This document shows positions 6,901 to 14,858 of a stretch of DNA of 14,866 nucleotides, in pieces. Both the position numbers and the translations under genes were made by a program. Below the pieces are notes generated by a model. The model was given only the letters and a program-made list of their open reading frames with translations, was not told where the DNA came from and did no database searches. This DNA comes from CALKZN01 sp964633815 (lineage in GTDB: Bacteria > Pseudomonadota > Gammaproteobacteria > Arenicellales > Arenicellaceae): the NCBI GenBank assembly GCA_964633815.1, contig CAZWHW010000035.1:1-14866 (forward strand), read 5' to 3'. Within the stretch, counting starts at the first letter, position 1. Every line of letters starts with the position of its first letter.

Positions 6901-8010
6901 GCAGCTTCAGGTCCAGGTAGTTTGAAGTCTGGTTCCAAAGTGACTACAAGTTATCTTGAAGAATTGTCTCGTGATAAGTGGTTTGAAATTGCCTTACAAA
7001 ACGATTCTGCGAATAAAACGCTAGAAGAGTTACGTAATGGTTTGACTGAACAACGTAAGCGCTTTGACGATTTGTTCGATGAAAAACGTGGTAAATTAGA
7101 AGCCGGTGATGATTTAGCACCTGGTGTTCTTAAGATGGTCAAAGTTTATGTTGCAGTTAAACGCCGTCTCCAACCAGGTGATAAAATGGCTGGTCGTCAT
7201 GGTAACAAAGGTGTTATTTCTAAAATCGTTCCAATTGAAGATATGCCGTATCAAGAAGATGGCACAACGGTTGATATTGTGTTGAATCCATTAGGTGTTC
7301 CATCTCGTATGAACGTTGGACAAGTTCTTGAAACGCATCTTGGTTGGGCTGCTGCTGGTTTAGGGTTGAAAATTGATCAAATGCTCAAAGAACAGCAAAA
7401 ACCAGCTAATATTAAAAATTTCTTGAAAAAGGTGTATAACCGTTCAGGAAAGGCTGAAGATTTAGACACTTTCTCTGATGAAGAGTTGCTAGAAATGGCA
7501 GGCAATTTACGCAAAGGTGTACCAATGGCAACACCGGTATTTGATGGTGCTGCTGAGACAGAAATCAAAGATATGCTGGAATTAGCTGACTTGCCTCGCA
7601 GTGGTCAGATTACGCTGTATGATGGTCGAACGGGTGAGAAATTTGACCGCCCAGTAACTGTTGGTTATATGTACATGTTGAAATTGAACCACTTGGTGGA
7701 TGACAAAATGCATGCGCGTTCAACTGGTCCATATAGTTTGATTACACAACAACCATTAGGTGGTAAAGCACAATTTGGTGGTCAGCGTTTTGGTGAGATG
7801 GAGGTATGGGCACTTGAAGCTTATGGTGCTGCTTATACACTCCAAGAGATGTTGACGGTGAAATCTGATGATGTGTCTGGTCGTACAAAAATGTATGAAA
7901 ACATCGTTAAAGGTAACTATCAAATTGAAGCCAACATTCCAGAATCATTCAATGTATTGGTCAAAGAGATTCGTTCTCTTGGCTTAAACGTAGAGATGGA
8001 ACGAGACTAA
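3931..8010 (+). CDS. rpoB: DNA-directed RNA polymerase subunit beta
   Basis: RpoB is the second largest subunit of RNA polymerase and forms one side of the active-site cleft. The product is 1359 residues (E. coli 1342) and complete. The start MGYSFTQKKRLRKSF is typical, and AGAGGA (3921-3926) gives good spacing. The protrusion and lobe follow in the first half. The rifampicin pocket lies at about residues 515-540, with Q520, D523, H533 and S538 matching E. coli Q513, D516, H526 and S531, so no common resistance change is present. ALGPGGLTRERAGFEVRD follows. Near the catalytic centre, GDKMAGRHGNKG contains K1085 and K1093, matching E. coli K1065 and K1073. The C-terminal clamp part includes GGKAQFGGQRFGEMEVWALEAYGAA. 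A559 replaces a proline present at the matching E. coli position (552). rpoC begins 25 bases downstream. Confidence 0.99.
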   Translation: MGYSFTQKKRLRKSFSKRPDAALETPYLLAMQKDSYHKFLQAEKQPDGRNRHGLQAAFESVFPIVSYNGSAALEFVSYRLGTPVFDVNECQQRGIIFAAPLRVKMALVFYNKDDSTGGKSIKEKIEQEVYLGDMPLMTDNGTFVINGTERVVVSQLHRSPGVFFDHDRGKTHSSGKLLFSSRVIPYRGSWLDFEFDPKDLVYIRIDRRRKLPATILLRALGYSTTEILEMFFDSDSFKLAKKGVELKLVPARMRGEQFDFDIKGKGGKAIVPAGRRITARHIKLIEEAGLKTLAVPNDFVIGRSLARDFANKDGELIAEANQVITEELLETLVEAGVKAFETIYTNDIDHGPFVSETMRIDSTTNQLEAQIEIYRMMRPGEPPTKEAAATLFNNLFFNAERYDLSEVGRMKFNRRLARDEDIGEGVLSKDDVIDVMKTLIDLKNGKGEIDDIDNLGNRRVRSVGELVENQFRVGLVRVERAVKERLTLAETEGLTPQDLINAKPVSAVIKEFFGSSQLSQFMDQTNPLSEVTHKRRVSALGPGGLTRERAGFEVRDVHATHYGRVCPIETPEGPNIGLINSLAVYARTNDYGFLETPYVKVEKGKITDQVEYLSAIEEKNYVIAQANAELSKSGKFVNDLVSCRHKNEFSLAIPKDIEYMDVAPSQIVSVAASLIPFLEHDDANRALMGSNMQRQAVPTLVSEKPLVGTGMERVVAVDSGVALAAKRGGVVESVDAARIVIRVNDDEAVAGEAGVDIYNLIKYTRSNQNTNINQKPLVKAGDFIQRGDVLADGPSTDMGELALGKNVMIAFMPWNGYNFEDSILISEKLVKDDVYTTIHIEELTCVARDTKLGTEEVTRDIPNVGERALSNLDESGIVYIGAEVKGGDILVGKVTPKGETQLTPEEKLLRAIFGEKASDVKDSSLRLKGSMKGTVIDVQVFTRDGVEKDARAMAIEESELESIRKDLNDQFRIVEEDTYARIESLITNKVAASGPGSLKSGSKVTTSYLEELSRDKWFEIALQNDSANKTLEELRNGLTEQRKRFDDLFDEKRGKLEAGDDLAPGVLKMVKVYVAVKRRLQPGDKMAGRHGNKGVISKIVPIEDMPYQEDGTTVDIVLNPLGVPSRMNVGQVLETHLGWAAAGLGLKIDQMLKEQQKPANIKNFLKKVYNRSGKAEDLDTFSDEELLEMAGNLRKGVPMATPVFDGAAETEIKDMLELADLPRSGQITLYDGRTGEKFDRPVTVGYMYMLKLNHLVDDKMHARSTGPYSLITQQPLGGKAQFGGQRFGEMEVWALEAYGAAYTLQEMLTVKSDDVSGRTKMYENIVKGNYQIEANIPESFNVLVKEIRSLGLNVEMERD

Positions 8011-8035
8011 CGAGCGGCTAATAGAGGATATAAAG

Positions 8036-11000
8036 ATGAAAGATATATTTAATGTATTTAAAAATCCTGAAGCGACTGAAGACTTTGATTCACTTCGAGT
8101 CAGCATTGCTTCACCTGAGAAAATTCGTTCGTGGTCTTATGGCGAAGTAAAAAAGCCTGAAACGATAAATTATCGAACATTTAAGCCCGAAAGAGATGGT
8201 CTTTTCTGTGCCAAATTGTTTGGTCCAATTAATGATTATGAATGCTTGTGTGGTAAATACAAACGTTTGAAGCATCGCGGTGTGATTTGTGAGAAATGTG
8301 GTGTTGAAGTCACATTATCAAAGGTTCGTCGTGAACGTATGGGTCACATTGATTTGGCTTGTCCTGTTGCGCATATTTGGTTTTTGAAATCATTGCCTTC
8401 ACGTATTGGTTTATTGCTTGATATGACTGTGCGAGAAATTGAGCGTGTCTTATATTTCGAAGCATTTGTTGTGACTGATCCTGGCATGACGCCATTAGAA
8501 GCAAAATCCTTATTGACTGAAGATGGCTATATTGAAGCTTTAGAACAATATGGTGATGAATTTAAAGCAGGCATGGGTGCTGAAGCGATCCGTGATTTGA
8601 TTCATGACGTCAACCTCAAAAAAGAAGTTGAAAGTTTGCGTGAAGAACTACGCGAAACAAAATCTGAAACTAAGATCAAGAAAATCACCAAACGTTTGAA
8701 AGTGTTGGAAGGTTTCTTGTATTCTGACAATGACCCAAGTTGGATTATTATGGAAGTGCTACCGGTTCTTCCGCCTGATTTGCGCCCATTGGTATCACTT
8801 GATGGTGGCCGCTTCGCTACGTCCGATTTGAATGATTTGTATCGTCGTGTAATCAACCGTAACAATCGTTTGCGCCGTCTTTTAGACTTGAATGCGCCTG
8901 ACATTATCGTTCGTAATGAAAAACGTATGTTGCAAGAGTCAGTTGATGCCTTGTTAGATAATGGTCGTCGCGGTAAAGCGATTACCGGTGCGAATAAACG
9001 TCAGCTTAAGTCACTTGCAGACATGATTAAAGGTAAGCAAGGTCGTTTCCGTCAAAATCTATTGGGTAAACGTGTTGATTATTCTGGTCGTTCGGTGATT
9101 GTGGTAGGCCCAACATTGAAACTTCATCAATGTGGTTTGCCAAAGAAAATGGCTTTGGAATTATTTAAGCCATTTATTTTCAATAAATTAGAATCACGTG
9201 GCCTTTCCACAACAATCAAACAAGCAAAAAAATTGGTTGAAGCCGAAACCCCTGAAGTTTGGGATATTTTGGAAGAAGTGATTCGAGAGCATCCAATCAT
9301 GCTCAACCGTGCGCCAACATTGCACCGTTTAGGCATTCAAGCTTTCGAACCAGTGTTGATTGAAGGTAAAGCGATTCAGTTACATCCATTAGTGTGCGGT
9401 GCTTATAACGCGGACTTTGATGGCGACCAAATGGCGGTACACGTACCATTGTCTATCGAAGCTCAATTAGAAGCGCGTACTTTGATGATGTCGACAAATA
9501 ATATTTTGTCACCTTCAAATGGTGAGCCAATTATTGTGCCATCACAAGATATTGTTTTAGGTTTGTATTACATGACTCGTGAGCGCATTAATGCGGCTGG
9601 CGAAGGTAAAGTGTTTGCGAATTTGGAAGAATTGAGACGTGCAGTTGATAGTGGTTCTGTTGCATTGCAAGCCAAGATTAAAGTCCGTTTGCGTGATGTA
9701 ATTATTGATGATGAAACAGGAGAAACAACTGAGCGTTTAGAAATACGTGATACGACTGCTGGTCGGGCAATATTATCTGAGATTCTTCCAGACGGTGTAC
9801 CATTCGATCAGATTAACCAGATCATGAAAAAGAAAACTATCTCAGAAACAATTAATCTTGCATTCCGCACGGTTGATCGTAAAGAGTGTGTAATCTTTGC
9901 GGATAAGTTAATGTATACAGGTTTCCGTCAAGCGGCGGTTGCAGGTATTTCAATTGGTGTTGACGATATGGTCGTGCCAGATGAAAAAGCCGAAATTCTT
10001 GCTGGTGGTGAAGATGAAGTTAAGAAAATTACTGAGCAATTCTCTGGTGGTTTGTTAACAGATCAAGAACGTTATAACAAAGTAACTGATGTTTGGACGC
10101 GTATTTCTGAGCAAGTAGCGACCGCGATGTTGGATAAAATTGCGACAGAAGATGTGGTTAATGCTGAAGGTGAAACGGTTCAACAAGAATCATTTAACTC
10201 AATTCATATGATGGCAGATTCTGGAGCACGTGGCTCACATGCCCAGATTCGTCAGCTTGCTGGTATGCGTGGTTTGATGGCTAAACCGGATGGTTCAATT
10301 ATTGAAACACCGATTACAGCTAACTTCCGCGAAGGTTTGAATGTATCTCACTACTTTATTTCGACTCACGGTGCACGTAAAGGTCTAGCGGATACGGCAT
10401 TGAAAACAGCGAATTCAGGTTATTTGACTCGTCGTTTGGTTGATGTTTGTCAAGACATGGTAATCACTGAAAACGATTGTGGAACTACCAAAGGCATGGA
10501 GCGGAAAGCGCTGGTGCAAGGTGGTGAAGTTGTAATTCCACTTGAAGATCGCGTTTTAGGTCGTTCAACCGCAGAAGCAATTAAGAGTAATGTGGATGGT
10601 TCGATCATTATTGAAGCAGGACATGTCATCGATGAAAAAGACATCATCACATTGGAAGAACACAATATCGATACCGTTATCGTTCGTTCTCCAGTAACTT
10701 GTGAAACTCGTTATGGTATTTGTGCAACTTGTTATGGTCGTGATTTGGCTCGTGGTCATCGAGTGAATCGTGGCGAAGCAGTGGGTGTGATGGCGGCTCA
10801 ATCTATTGGTGAGCCAGGCACACAGCTAACGATGCGTACTTTCCATATTGGTGGTGCGGCATCACGTGCGGCAGCAATTTCAAATATTGAAGTAAAAACT
10901 AGTGGCACGATCAAGTTCTTGAATGTTCGTTCTGTTAAAAACTCTGATAAAAAACAAGTTATTGTGGCTCGTTCAGGTGAATTGATCGTGCAAGATGCGA

Positions 11001-12331
11001 ATGGTTCAGATCGTGAGCGTTATAAGTTGCCATACGGTTCTGTATTGAATGTAGCTGATGGCGAAAAAGTAGAAATTGGTCAGGTTTGTGCATCTTGGGA
11101 TCCACATACGCACCCAATTATTACTGAAGTCGCTGGTAAGGTTAAGTTCATTGATATGGACGAAGGTGTAGTTAAGCAACAAACTGATGAGTTAACAGGT
11201 ATTACTACTTACGTTGTGATTGACCCACAAGATCGTAGGGGTGCAAGCCGTGATGTAAAACCTACCGTCGAGTTAGTTGATGGCAAAGGTAAAGCAATTA
11301 AGTTGGCTGGTACTGATGTTGATGCGCGTTATGCACTGCAACCTGGTGCTATTGTTTCTGTCCAAGATGGTCAGAAAATTGGCTCAGGTGATGTGATTGC
11401 TCGTATTCCTCAAGAGTCTTCTAAAAACCGTGATATTACCGGTGGTTTACCACGAGTAGCCGAGCTTTTCGAAGCGCGTAAGCCGAAAGAAGCCGCCATT
11501 ATGGCGACAGAGTCCGGTATTGTTTCGTTTGGTAAAGAAACTAAAGGTAAGAATCGTCTAGTTATTACTGACAAAGACGGTGAAACCCATGAAACACTGA
11601 TTCCTAAAGAGCGTACAATTAACGTGTTCGAAGGTGAAACGGTTGAACGTGGTGAAGTTGTTGTTGATGGCGCGCTATCAGCAGAAGACATTCTTGCTCT
11701 TCGTGGCGTGATTGCTTTAACGGAATATATTGTTGATGAAGTGCAAGATGTTTATCGCTTACAAGGTGTGAAAATCAATGATAAGCACATTGAAGTGATT
11801 GTGCGTCAGATGTTACGTAAAATGCGCGTCACGGATGCTGGTGAAACTGAACTTCTTCCTGGTGAACAATATGAGCGTTCAAATTTCATTGAAATCAATG
11901 AGAAAGCACGTGCTGAAGATAAGGCTCCAGCCAAAGGTGAACCAGTCTTATTAGGTATTACCAAATCTTCATTAACGACTGAATCATTTATTTCTGCTGC
12001 GTCTTTCCAAGAGACAACTCGTGTTCTTACAGAGGCATCAATTGCTGGTAAAGTTGATCGATTACGCGGCTTGAAAGAGAACGTGATTGTTGGTCGCTTA
12101 ATTCCAGCAGGTACTGGTTTGGCGCATCATGAAGATCGAGTTAAAAAGCGCAAGCTTGCTGAAGATAAAGCAGCAGAATTAGAAGCGTTGTTAAGAACGC
12201 TTCCTGATGATGTGGCTGAAGATGGCGAAGTTGCCCTAGATATCGACCAGACAGAAGATGTTGACGGTAACCAAGCTGCTCCTGTAGAAGACTCAGACGA
12301 ACCAGCGGCTGATGAGGCTCAAGAAGCGTAA
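8036..12331 (+). CDS. rpoC: DNA-directed RNA polymerase subunit beta'
   Basis: RpoC is the largest subunit of RNA polymerase, carrying the catalytic magnesium and most of the clamp. The product is 1431 residues (E. coli 1407). The first zinc site is C70, C72, C85, C88 and the catalytic loop NADFDGDQM has D460, D462 and D464, all at E. coli numbering. The second zinc site is C815, C889, C896, C899, one residue later than in E. coli. The bridge helix and trigger loop region (GVMAAQSIGEPGTQLTMRTFHIGG) is intact, and a long insertion typical of gammaproteobacteria (SI3) follows before TGGLPRVAELFEARKPK. The extra length lies mostly at the C-terminus: after RLIPAGTG there is a charged stretch and then a strongly acidic tail of about 45 residues. 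The ribosome site AGAGGA is at 8023-8028, and the gene is cotranscribed with rpoB. Confidence 0.99.
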   Translation: MKDIFNVFKNPEATEDFDSLRVSIASPEKIRSWSYGEVKKPETINYRTFKPERDGLFCAKLFGPINDYECLCGKYKRLKHRGVICEKCGVEVTLSKVRRERMGHIDLACPVAHIWFLKSLPSRIGLLLDMTVREIERVLYFEAFVVTDPGMTPLEAKSLLTEDGYIEALEQYGDEFKAGMGAEAIRDLIHDVNLKKEVESLREELRETKSETKIKKITKRLKVLEGFLYSDNDPSWIIMEVLPVLPPDLRPLVSLDGGRFATSDLNDLYRRVINRNNRLRRLLDLNAPDIIVRNEKRMLQESVDALLDNGRRGKAITGANKRQLKSLADMIKGKQGRFRQNLLGKRVDYSGRSVIVVGPTLKLHQCGLPKKMALELFKPFIFNKLESRGLSTTIKQAKKLVEAETPEVWDILEEVIREHPIMLNRAPTLHRLGIQAFEPVLIEGKAIQLHPLVCGAYNADFDGDQMAVHVPLSIEAQLEARTLMMSTNNILSPSNGEPIIVPSQDIVLGLYYMTRERINAAGEGKVFANLEELRRAVDSGSVALQAKIKVRLRDVIIDDETGETTERLEIRDTTAGRAILSEILPDGVPFDQINQIMKKKTISETINLAFRTVDRKECVIFADKLMYTGFRQAAVAGISIGVDDMVVPDEKAEILAGGEDEVKKITEQFSGGLLTDQERYNKVTDVWTRISEQVATAMLDKIATEDVVNAEGETVQQESFNSIHMMADSGARGSHAQIRQLAGMRGLMAKPDGSIIETPITANFREGLNVSHYFISTHGARKGLADTALKTANSGYLTRRLVDVCQDMVITENDCGTTKGMERKALVQGGEVVIPLEDRVLGRSTAEAIKSNVDGSIIIEAGHVIDEKDIITLEEHNIDTVIVRSPVTCETRYGICATCYGRDLARGHRVNRGEAVGVMAAQSIGEPGTQLTMRTFHIGGAASRAAAISNIEVKTSGTIKFLNVRSVKNSDKKQVIVARSGELIVQDANGSDRERYKLPYGSVLNVADGEKVEIGQVCASWDPHTHPIITEVAGKVKFIDMDEGVVKQQTDELTGITTYVVIDPQDRRGASRDVKPTVELVDGKGKAIKLAGTDVDARYALQPGAIVSVQDGQKIGSGDVIARIPQESSKNRDITGGLPRVAELFEARKPKEAAIMATESGIVSFGKETKGKNRLVITDKDGETHETLIPKERTINVFEGETVERGEVVVDGALSAEDILALRGVIALTEYIVDEVQDVYRLQGVKINDKHIEVIVRQMLRKMRVTDAGETELLPGEQYERSNFIEINEKARAEDKAPAKGEPVLLGITKSSLTTESFISAASFQETTRVLTEASIAGKVDRLRGLKENVIVGRLIPAGTGLAHHEDRVKKRKLAEDKAAELEALLRTLPDDVAEDGEVALDIDQTEDVDGNQAAPVEDSDEPAADEAQEA

Positions 12332-12353
12332 AGTTTTATAAGCTTTAAGTATC

Positions 12354-12383
12354 AAAAAAGGCTGCCATTTGGCAGCCTTTTTT
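12354..12383. terminator. Bidirectional terminator between rpoC and the gntR-type gene
   Basis: GGCTGCC (12360-12366) pairs with GGCAGCC (12371-12377) around ATTT. It is flanked by six A on the left and six T on the right, so both strands show a GC-rich hairpin with a U tail. It lies 22 bases after the rpoC stop and 5 bases before the stop of the convergent regulator gene. It should therefore end both transcripts, closing the long ribosomal-polymerase operon. Confidence 0.93.
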
Positions 12384-12388
12384 ATTGT

Positions 12389-13108
12389 TTATCGAATTTC
12401 AGTTTTATAACTAAATCTGTCAGGCCTACCCCGAGTAATTCTGTATTCAATAATTTTATTGTTGTTGGTATAAGTAGTTCTCAATAAAACAACTAAAGGG
12501 CTACCTGGTTCTATCTGCAGTGTTTTGGCAATTTCTTGATTAGCAGCTTGTGCAGTTAGAGTTTCTTCAGCCTTTGTGACATGTACATTAAACCTTTCTG
12601 CAATGAGAGCATAAAAAAGATCAGGAATATGTATTTTTTCGTTTTCCAAGCCAGTAACAATTTCAGCTAACCACCAACATTTTTCAATCAAAACAGGTTC
12701 GTTATCATCATCATAACCAACCCGTTCAATATAAATTAATGGTGTATTTTCAGGCACATGTAAGTGCTGACAAATTTCTGCAGGACCTTTGATTAATTTT
12801 CTTTTTGGCGTAACTTTATGAATTCTTGTTTCTGTATCAGATTCATCACCAGAACCATACGTGAAAAAATGAAATAAACTGCGGTTAAAATCTATTTTTG
12901 ATACATAGGTGCCTTTACCGTGATGACGATAGACTAATTTTTCGTTTTCTAATTCATCAATAGCTTTACGAATAGTGCCTACGCTGGCTTTAAGGGTGGT
13001 GGACAATTGCTTCTCTGATGGTAGCAAATCTCCAGGAACCCATTGTCCTGAATTAATTCCCTTTTTTATGAAATCTACGACAGTTTTATAAAGAGGTTTT
13101 GTATTCAT
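12389..13108 (-). CDS. GntR-family transcriptional regulator, HutC/UTRA type
   Basis: The 239-residue product has the two-domain plan of HutC-subfamily repressors. Residues 5 to about 71 form the winged helix-turn-helix, with GDLLPSEKQLSTTLKASVGT followed by IRKAIDELENEKLVYRHHGKGTYVS, the typical GntR pattern. Residues of about 90-235 fit the UTRA effector-binding domain, with LHVPENTPLIYIERVGYDD and a C-terminal strand pattern around LVVLLRTTYTNN and EYRITRGRPDRFSY. Such proteins usually repress a neighbouring catabolic or uptake operon and release DNA when a small metabolite binds. The gene is divergent from the tctA-type carrier gene, so that operon is the likely target. The start is preceded by no clear Shine-Dalgarno sequence (see the candidate promoter). 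The effector cannot be read from sequence. The specific name is left open. Confidence 0.9.
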   Translation of the reverse strand: MNTKPLYKTVVDFIKKGINSGQWVPGDLLPSEKQLSTTLKASVGTIRKAIDELENEKLVYRHHGKGTYVSKIDFNRSLFHFFTYGSGDESDTETRIHKVTPKRKLIKGPAEICQHLHVPENTPLIYIERVGYDDDNEPVLIEKCWWLAEIVTGLENEKIHIPDLFYALIAERFNVHVTKAEETLTAQAANQEIAKTLQIEPGSPLVVLLRTTYTNNNKIIEYRITRGRPDRFSYKTEIR

Positions 13109-13114
13109 TTTCGT

Positions 13115-13141
13115 ATTTTAAGATATTCAATGATTGTTCAA
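13115..13141 (-). promoter_or_regulatory. Candidate promoter of the gntR-type gene
   Basis: On the minus strand, TTGAAC (13141-13136) and TAAAAT (13120-13115) match the -35 and -10 consensus at about four and five of six positions, but the spacer is only 15 bases. Transcription from it would start close to the ATG itself, giving a leaderless or nearly leaderless message. That would agree with the missing ribosome site. The short spacer and AT-rich setting make this weak evidence. Confidence 0.25.
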
Positions 13142-13196
13142 ATTAAGCATTAAAATTTCTTTAATTTGATTCAATTTGTTTAGTGCTCTATGATGA

Positions 13197-13212
13197 ACTC
13201 ATATATATGAGT
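13197..13212. promoter_or_regulatory. Perfect 16-bp palindrome, candidate operator for the GntR/HutC-type regulator
   Basis: ACTCATATATATGAGT reads the same on both strands without a mismatch. GntR-family proteins bind as dimers to short palindromes, commonly in the spacer beside their own gene, and HutC-type sites often have alternating T-A centres. The site is 88 bases from the regulator start and 128 bases from the carrier start, so it could control either or both. That this protein binds it is an inference from position and symmetry. Confidence 0.5.
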
Positions 13213-13340
13213 AATGCAAACATATTTAGTCAAACTATTATTTTGATAATGATGAGTATGTTTAGGTAGTTCTATTTTTAGTATGATGAAAAATATAAAT
13301 AAGACAATTCAATTGAAGTTACGGCTTTAAACGAGGTGGT

Positions 13341-14858
13341 GTGGATTTTTTAAACCATTTTGATCAGGTTTTTACTTTTTATCATATGTCACTGCTATTC
13401 GGTGGGACTATCGCTGGATTAATCTTAGGTGCTCTTCCGGGTCTTAGCCCAACAATGGCTGTTGCGCTAATGATTCCTTTTACCTTTCATATGCAAGCTG
13501 CTTCAGGTTTGATTTTACTTGGAGCAATGTATACCGCCACCATTGCTGGTGGAGCTATTAGCGCTATTTTAGTTAACGTTCCCGGTGCTCCGGCAAACAT
13601 TGCCACCGCATTAGATGGGCATAAGCTAGCAAAAAAAGGACGTGCAGCTGAAGCATTGCATTATTGTTTTGCTAGTTCTTTTGTTGGTGGAGTCTTAGGG
13701 ATTTTAATTTTGATCTTTTTCACGCCACCTTTGGCTGAACTTGCATTAAAATTTGGCCCAACAGAACTATTCTGGGTGGCAATCTTAGGTATAACAATCA
13801 TTGGGACCATTGGTAGCCAATCCGTGGTTAAAGGGTTACTAACTGGATTATTTGGTTTGGCACTATCAACTATTGGAGATAACCCAATTCATGGTGAAGA
13901 ACGATTTGTCTTTAGTTCACATATGGAAGGTGGAATTCATATTGTTATTGCTTTGATTGGATTGTTTGCTATTCCACAAGTGTTTACGCTGATGGAGCAA
14001 ACAATTAAAAACCAAAAAGCTGCTGTAAATGTAATGGGACAATCTCGTTTGATTAAGTCTGTACTGTATAACTTTAGCCGTATTCGTGCCCTGACTATTG
14101 GTTCTGTTTTGGGCATCATTGTTGGTGTTATTCCAGGAGCAGGTGGTCAGATCGCAGGTTTAGTTGCTTATGACCAAGTAAAAAAAACCAGTAAAGATCC
14201 ATCTAAATTTGGTCATGGTGAGCCAGATGGGATTATAGCTGCTGAATCGGCAAATAACGGTATTGTTGGTCCATCATTGATTCCTTTATTAACTTTAAGC
14301 ATTCCTGGCAGTCCTACTGCGGCAGTATTATTGGGTGGTTTATTGATTCATGGGCTTTTTCCTGGCCCCGAATTGTTCACAACACATGCTGAAGTTACTT
14401 GGACATTCATCAATTCTTTATTAATTGCACAAGTAATGATGCTCATAGCGGGTTTGTTTTTGAGTCAACATAGTGGCTGGATTATGCGAGTTCCAAATCA
14501 TTTTATGGCTGCAGTAATTCTGATTTTGGCAGTTTTTGGCACCTATAGTATTCAATCGAGTTATTCTGATATCTTGATTATGATGACACTTGGGATCATG
14601 ATGTATTTTGGCAGTAAGTTTGGTTTTGGTCCTGCGCCATTGGTTTTAGGTATTATTTTAGGGCCTATTGCTGAAGATAATTTTCTTCAAGGTAAGTTGA
14701 TTGGTGAAAGTGGTGACGGTGTTTTCAATTATTTCACCAGTGGTCCAATTAATATTACGCTCATTAGCGTGAGTGTTTTATCAATCGTCTACAGTTTATA
14801 TTCGGGTCATCGCGCTAAGCAAAAAACTTTAAAAAAAGCAGTAGAGGAAGTCTCATGA
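13341..14858 (+). CDS. TctA-family tripartite tricarboxylate transporter, large membrane subunit
   Basis: TctA proteins are the large inner-membrane permease of tripartite tricarboxylate transporters, which use the sodium or proton gradient and a periplasmic TctC protein to import carboxylates. The 505-residue product has full family length and about ten to twelve hydrophobic segments. Signatures are GALPGLSPTMAVALMIPFTF near residues 31-50, NVPGAPANIATALDGH near 74-89, GVIPGAGGQIAGLVAYDQ near 257-274, and AAESANNGIVGPSLIPLLTLSIPG near 296-319. The GTG at 13341 is chosen because the family has a short N-terminal segment before the first helix and GAGG (13333-13336) lies just upstream, if rather close. 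The next ATG at residue 16 has no ribosome site. No TctB or TctC gene precedes it. The substrate cannot be told from sequence. Confidence 0.93.
   Translation: MDFLNHFDQVFTFYHMSLLFGGTIAGLILGALPGLSPTMAVALMIPFTFHMQAASGLILLGAMYTATIAGGAISAILVNVPGAPANIATALDGHKLAKKGRAAEALHYCFASSFVGGVLGILILIFFTPPLAELALKFGPTELFWVAILGITIIGTIGSQSVVKGLLTGLFGLALSTIGDNPIHGEERFVFSSHMEGGIHIVIALIGLFAIPQVFTLMEQTIKNQKAAVNVMGQSRLIKSVLYNFSRIRALTIGSVLGIIVGVIPGAGGQIAGLVAYDQVKKTSKDPSKFGHGEPDGIIAAESANNGIVGPSLIPLLTLSIPGSPTAAVLLGGLLIHGLFPGPELFTTHAEVTWTFINSLLIAQVMMLIAGLFLSQHSGWIMRVPNHFMAAVILILAVFGTYSIQSSYSDILIMMTLGIMMYFGSKFGFGPAPLVLGIILGPIAEDNFLQGKLIGESGDGVFNYFTSGPINITLISVSVLSIVYSLYSGHRAKQKTLKKAVEEVS

Larger units (their letters stand above)
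13109..13340. promoter_or_regulatory. Divergent regulatory spacer of the gntR-type and tctA genes
   Basis: This 232-base gap is far more AT-rich than the genes around it and holds no open reading frame of note. It must contain the promoters of both divergent genes. On the plus strand, TATAAA at 13294-13299 is a possible -10 element 41 bases before the carrier start, but no good -35 element is present, which would fit an activated or weak promoter. Repeated short motifs occur: ATGATGA three times (13190-13196, 13249-13255, 13283-13289), ATGAGTA twice (13207-13213, 13252-13258), and AAACATA (13218-13224) facing TATGTTT (13257-13263). The strongest element, a 16-bp palindrome, is listed separately. 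Confidence 0.6.

Noticed and set aside
8602..8904. 100-codon reading frame on the minus strand inside rpoC
   Set aside because: It lies opposite strongly conserved rpoC codons, has a serine/arginine-rich composition typical of antisense frames, and no ribosome site. The other antisense frames in rpoB and rpoC are rejected for the same reasons.
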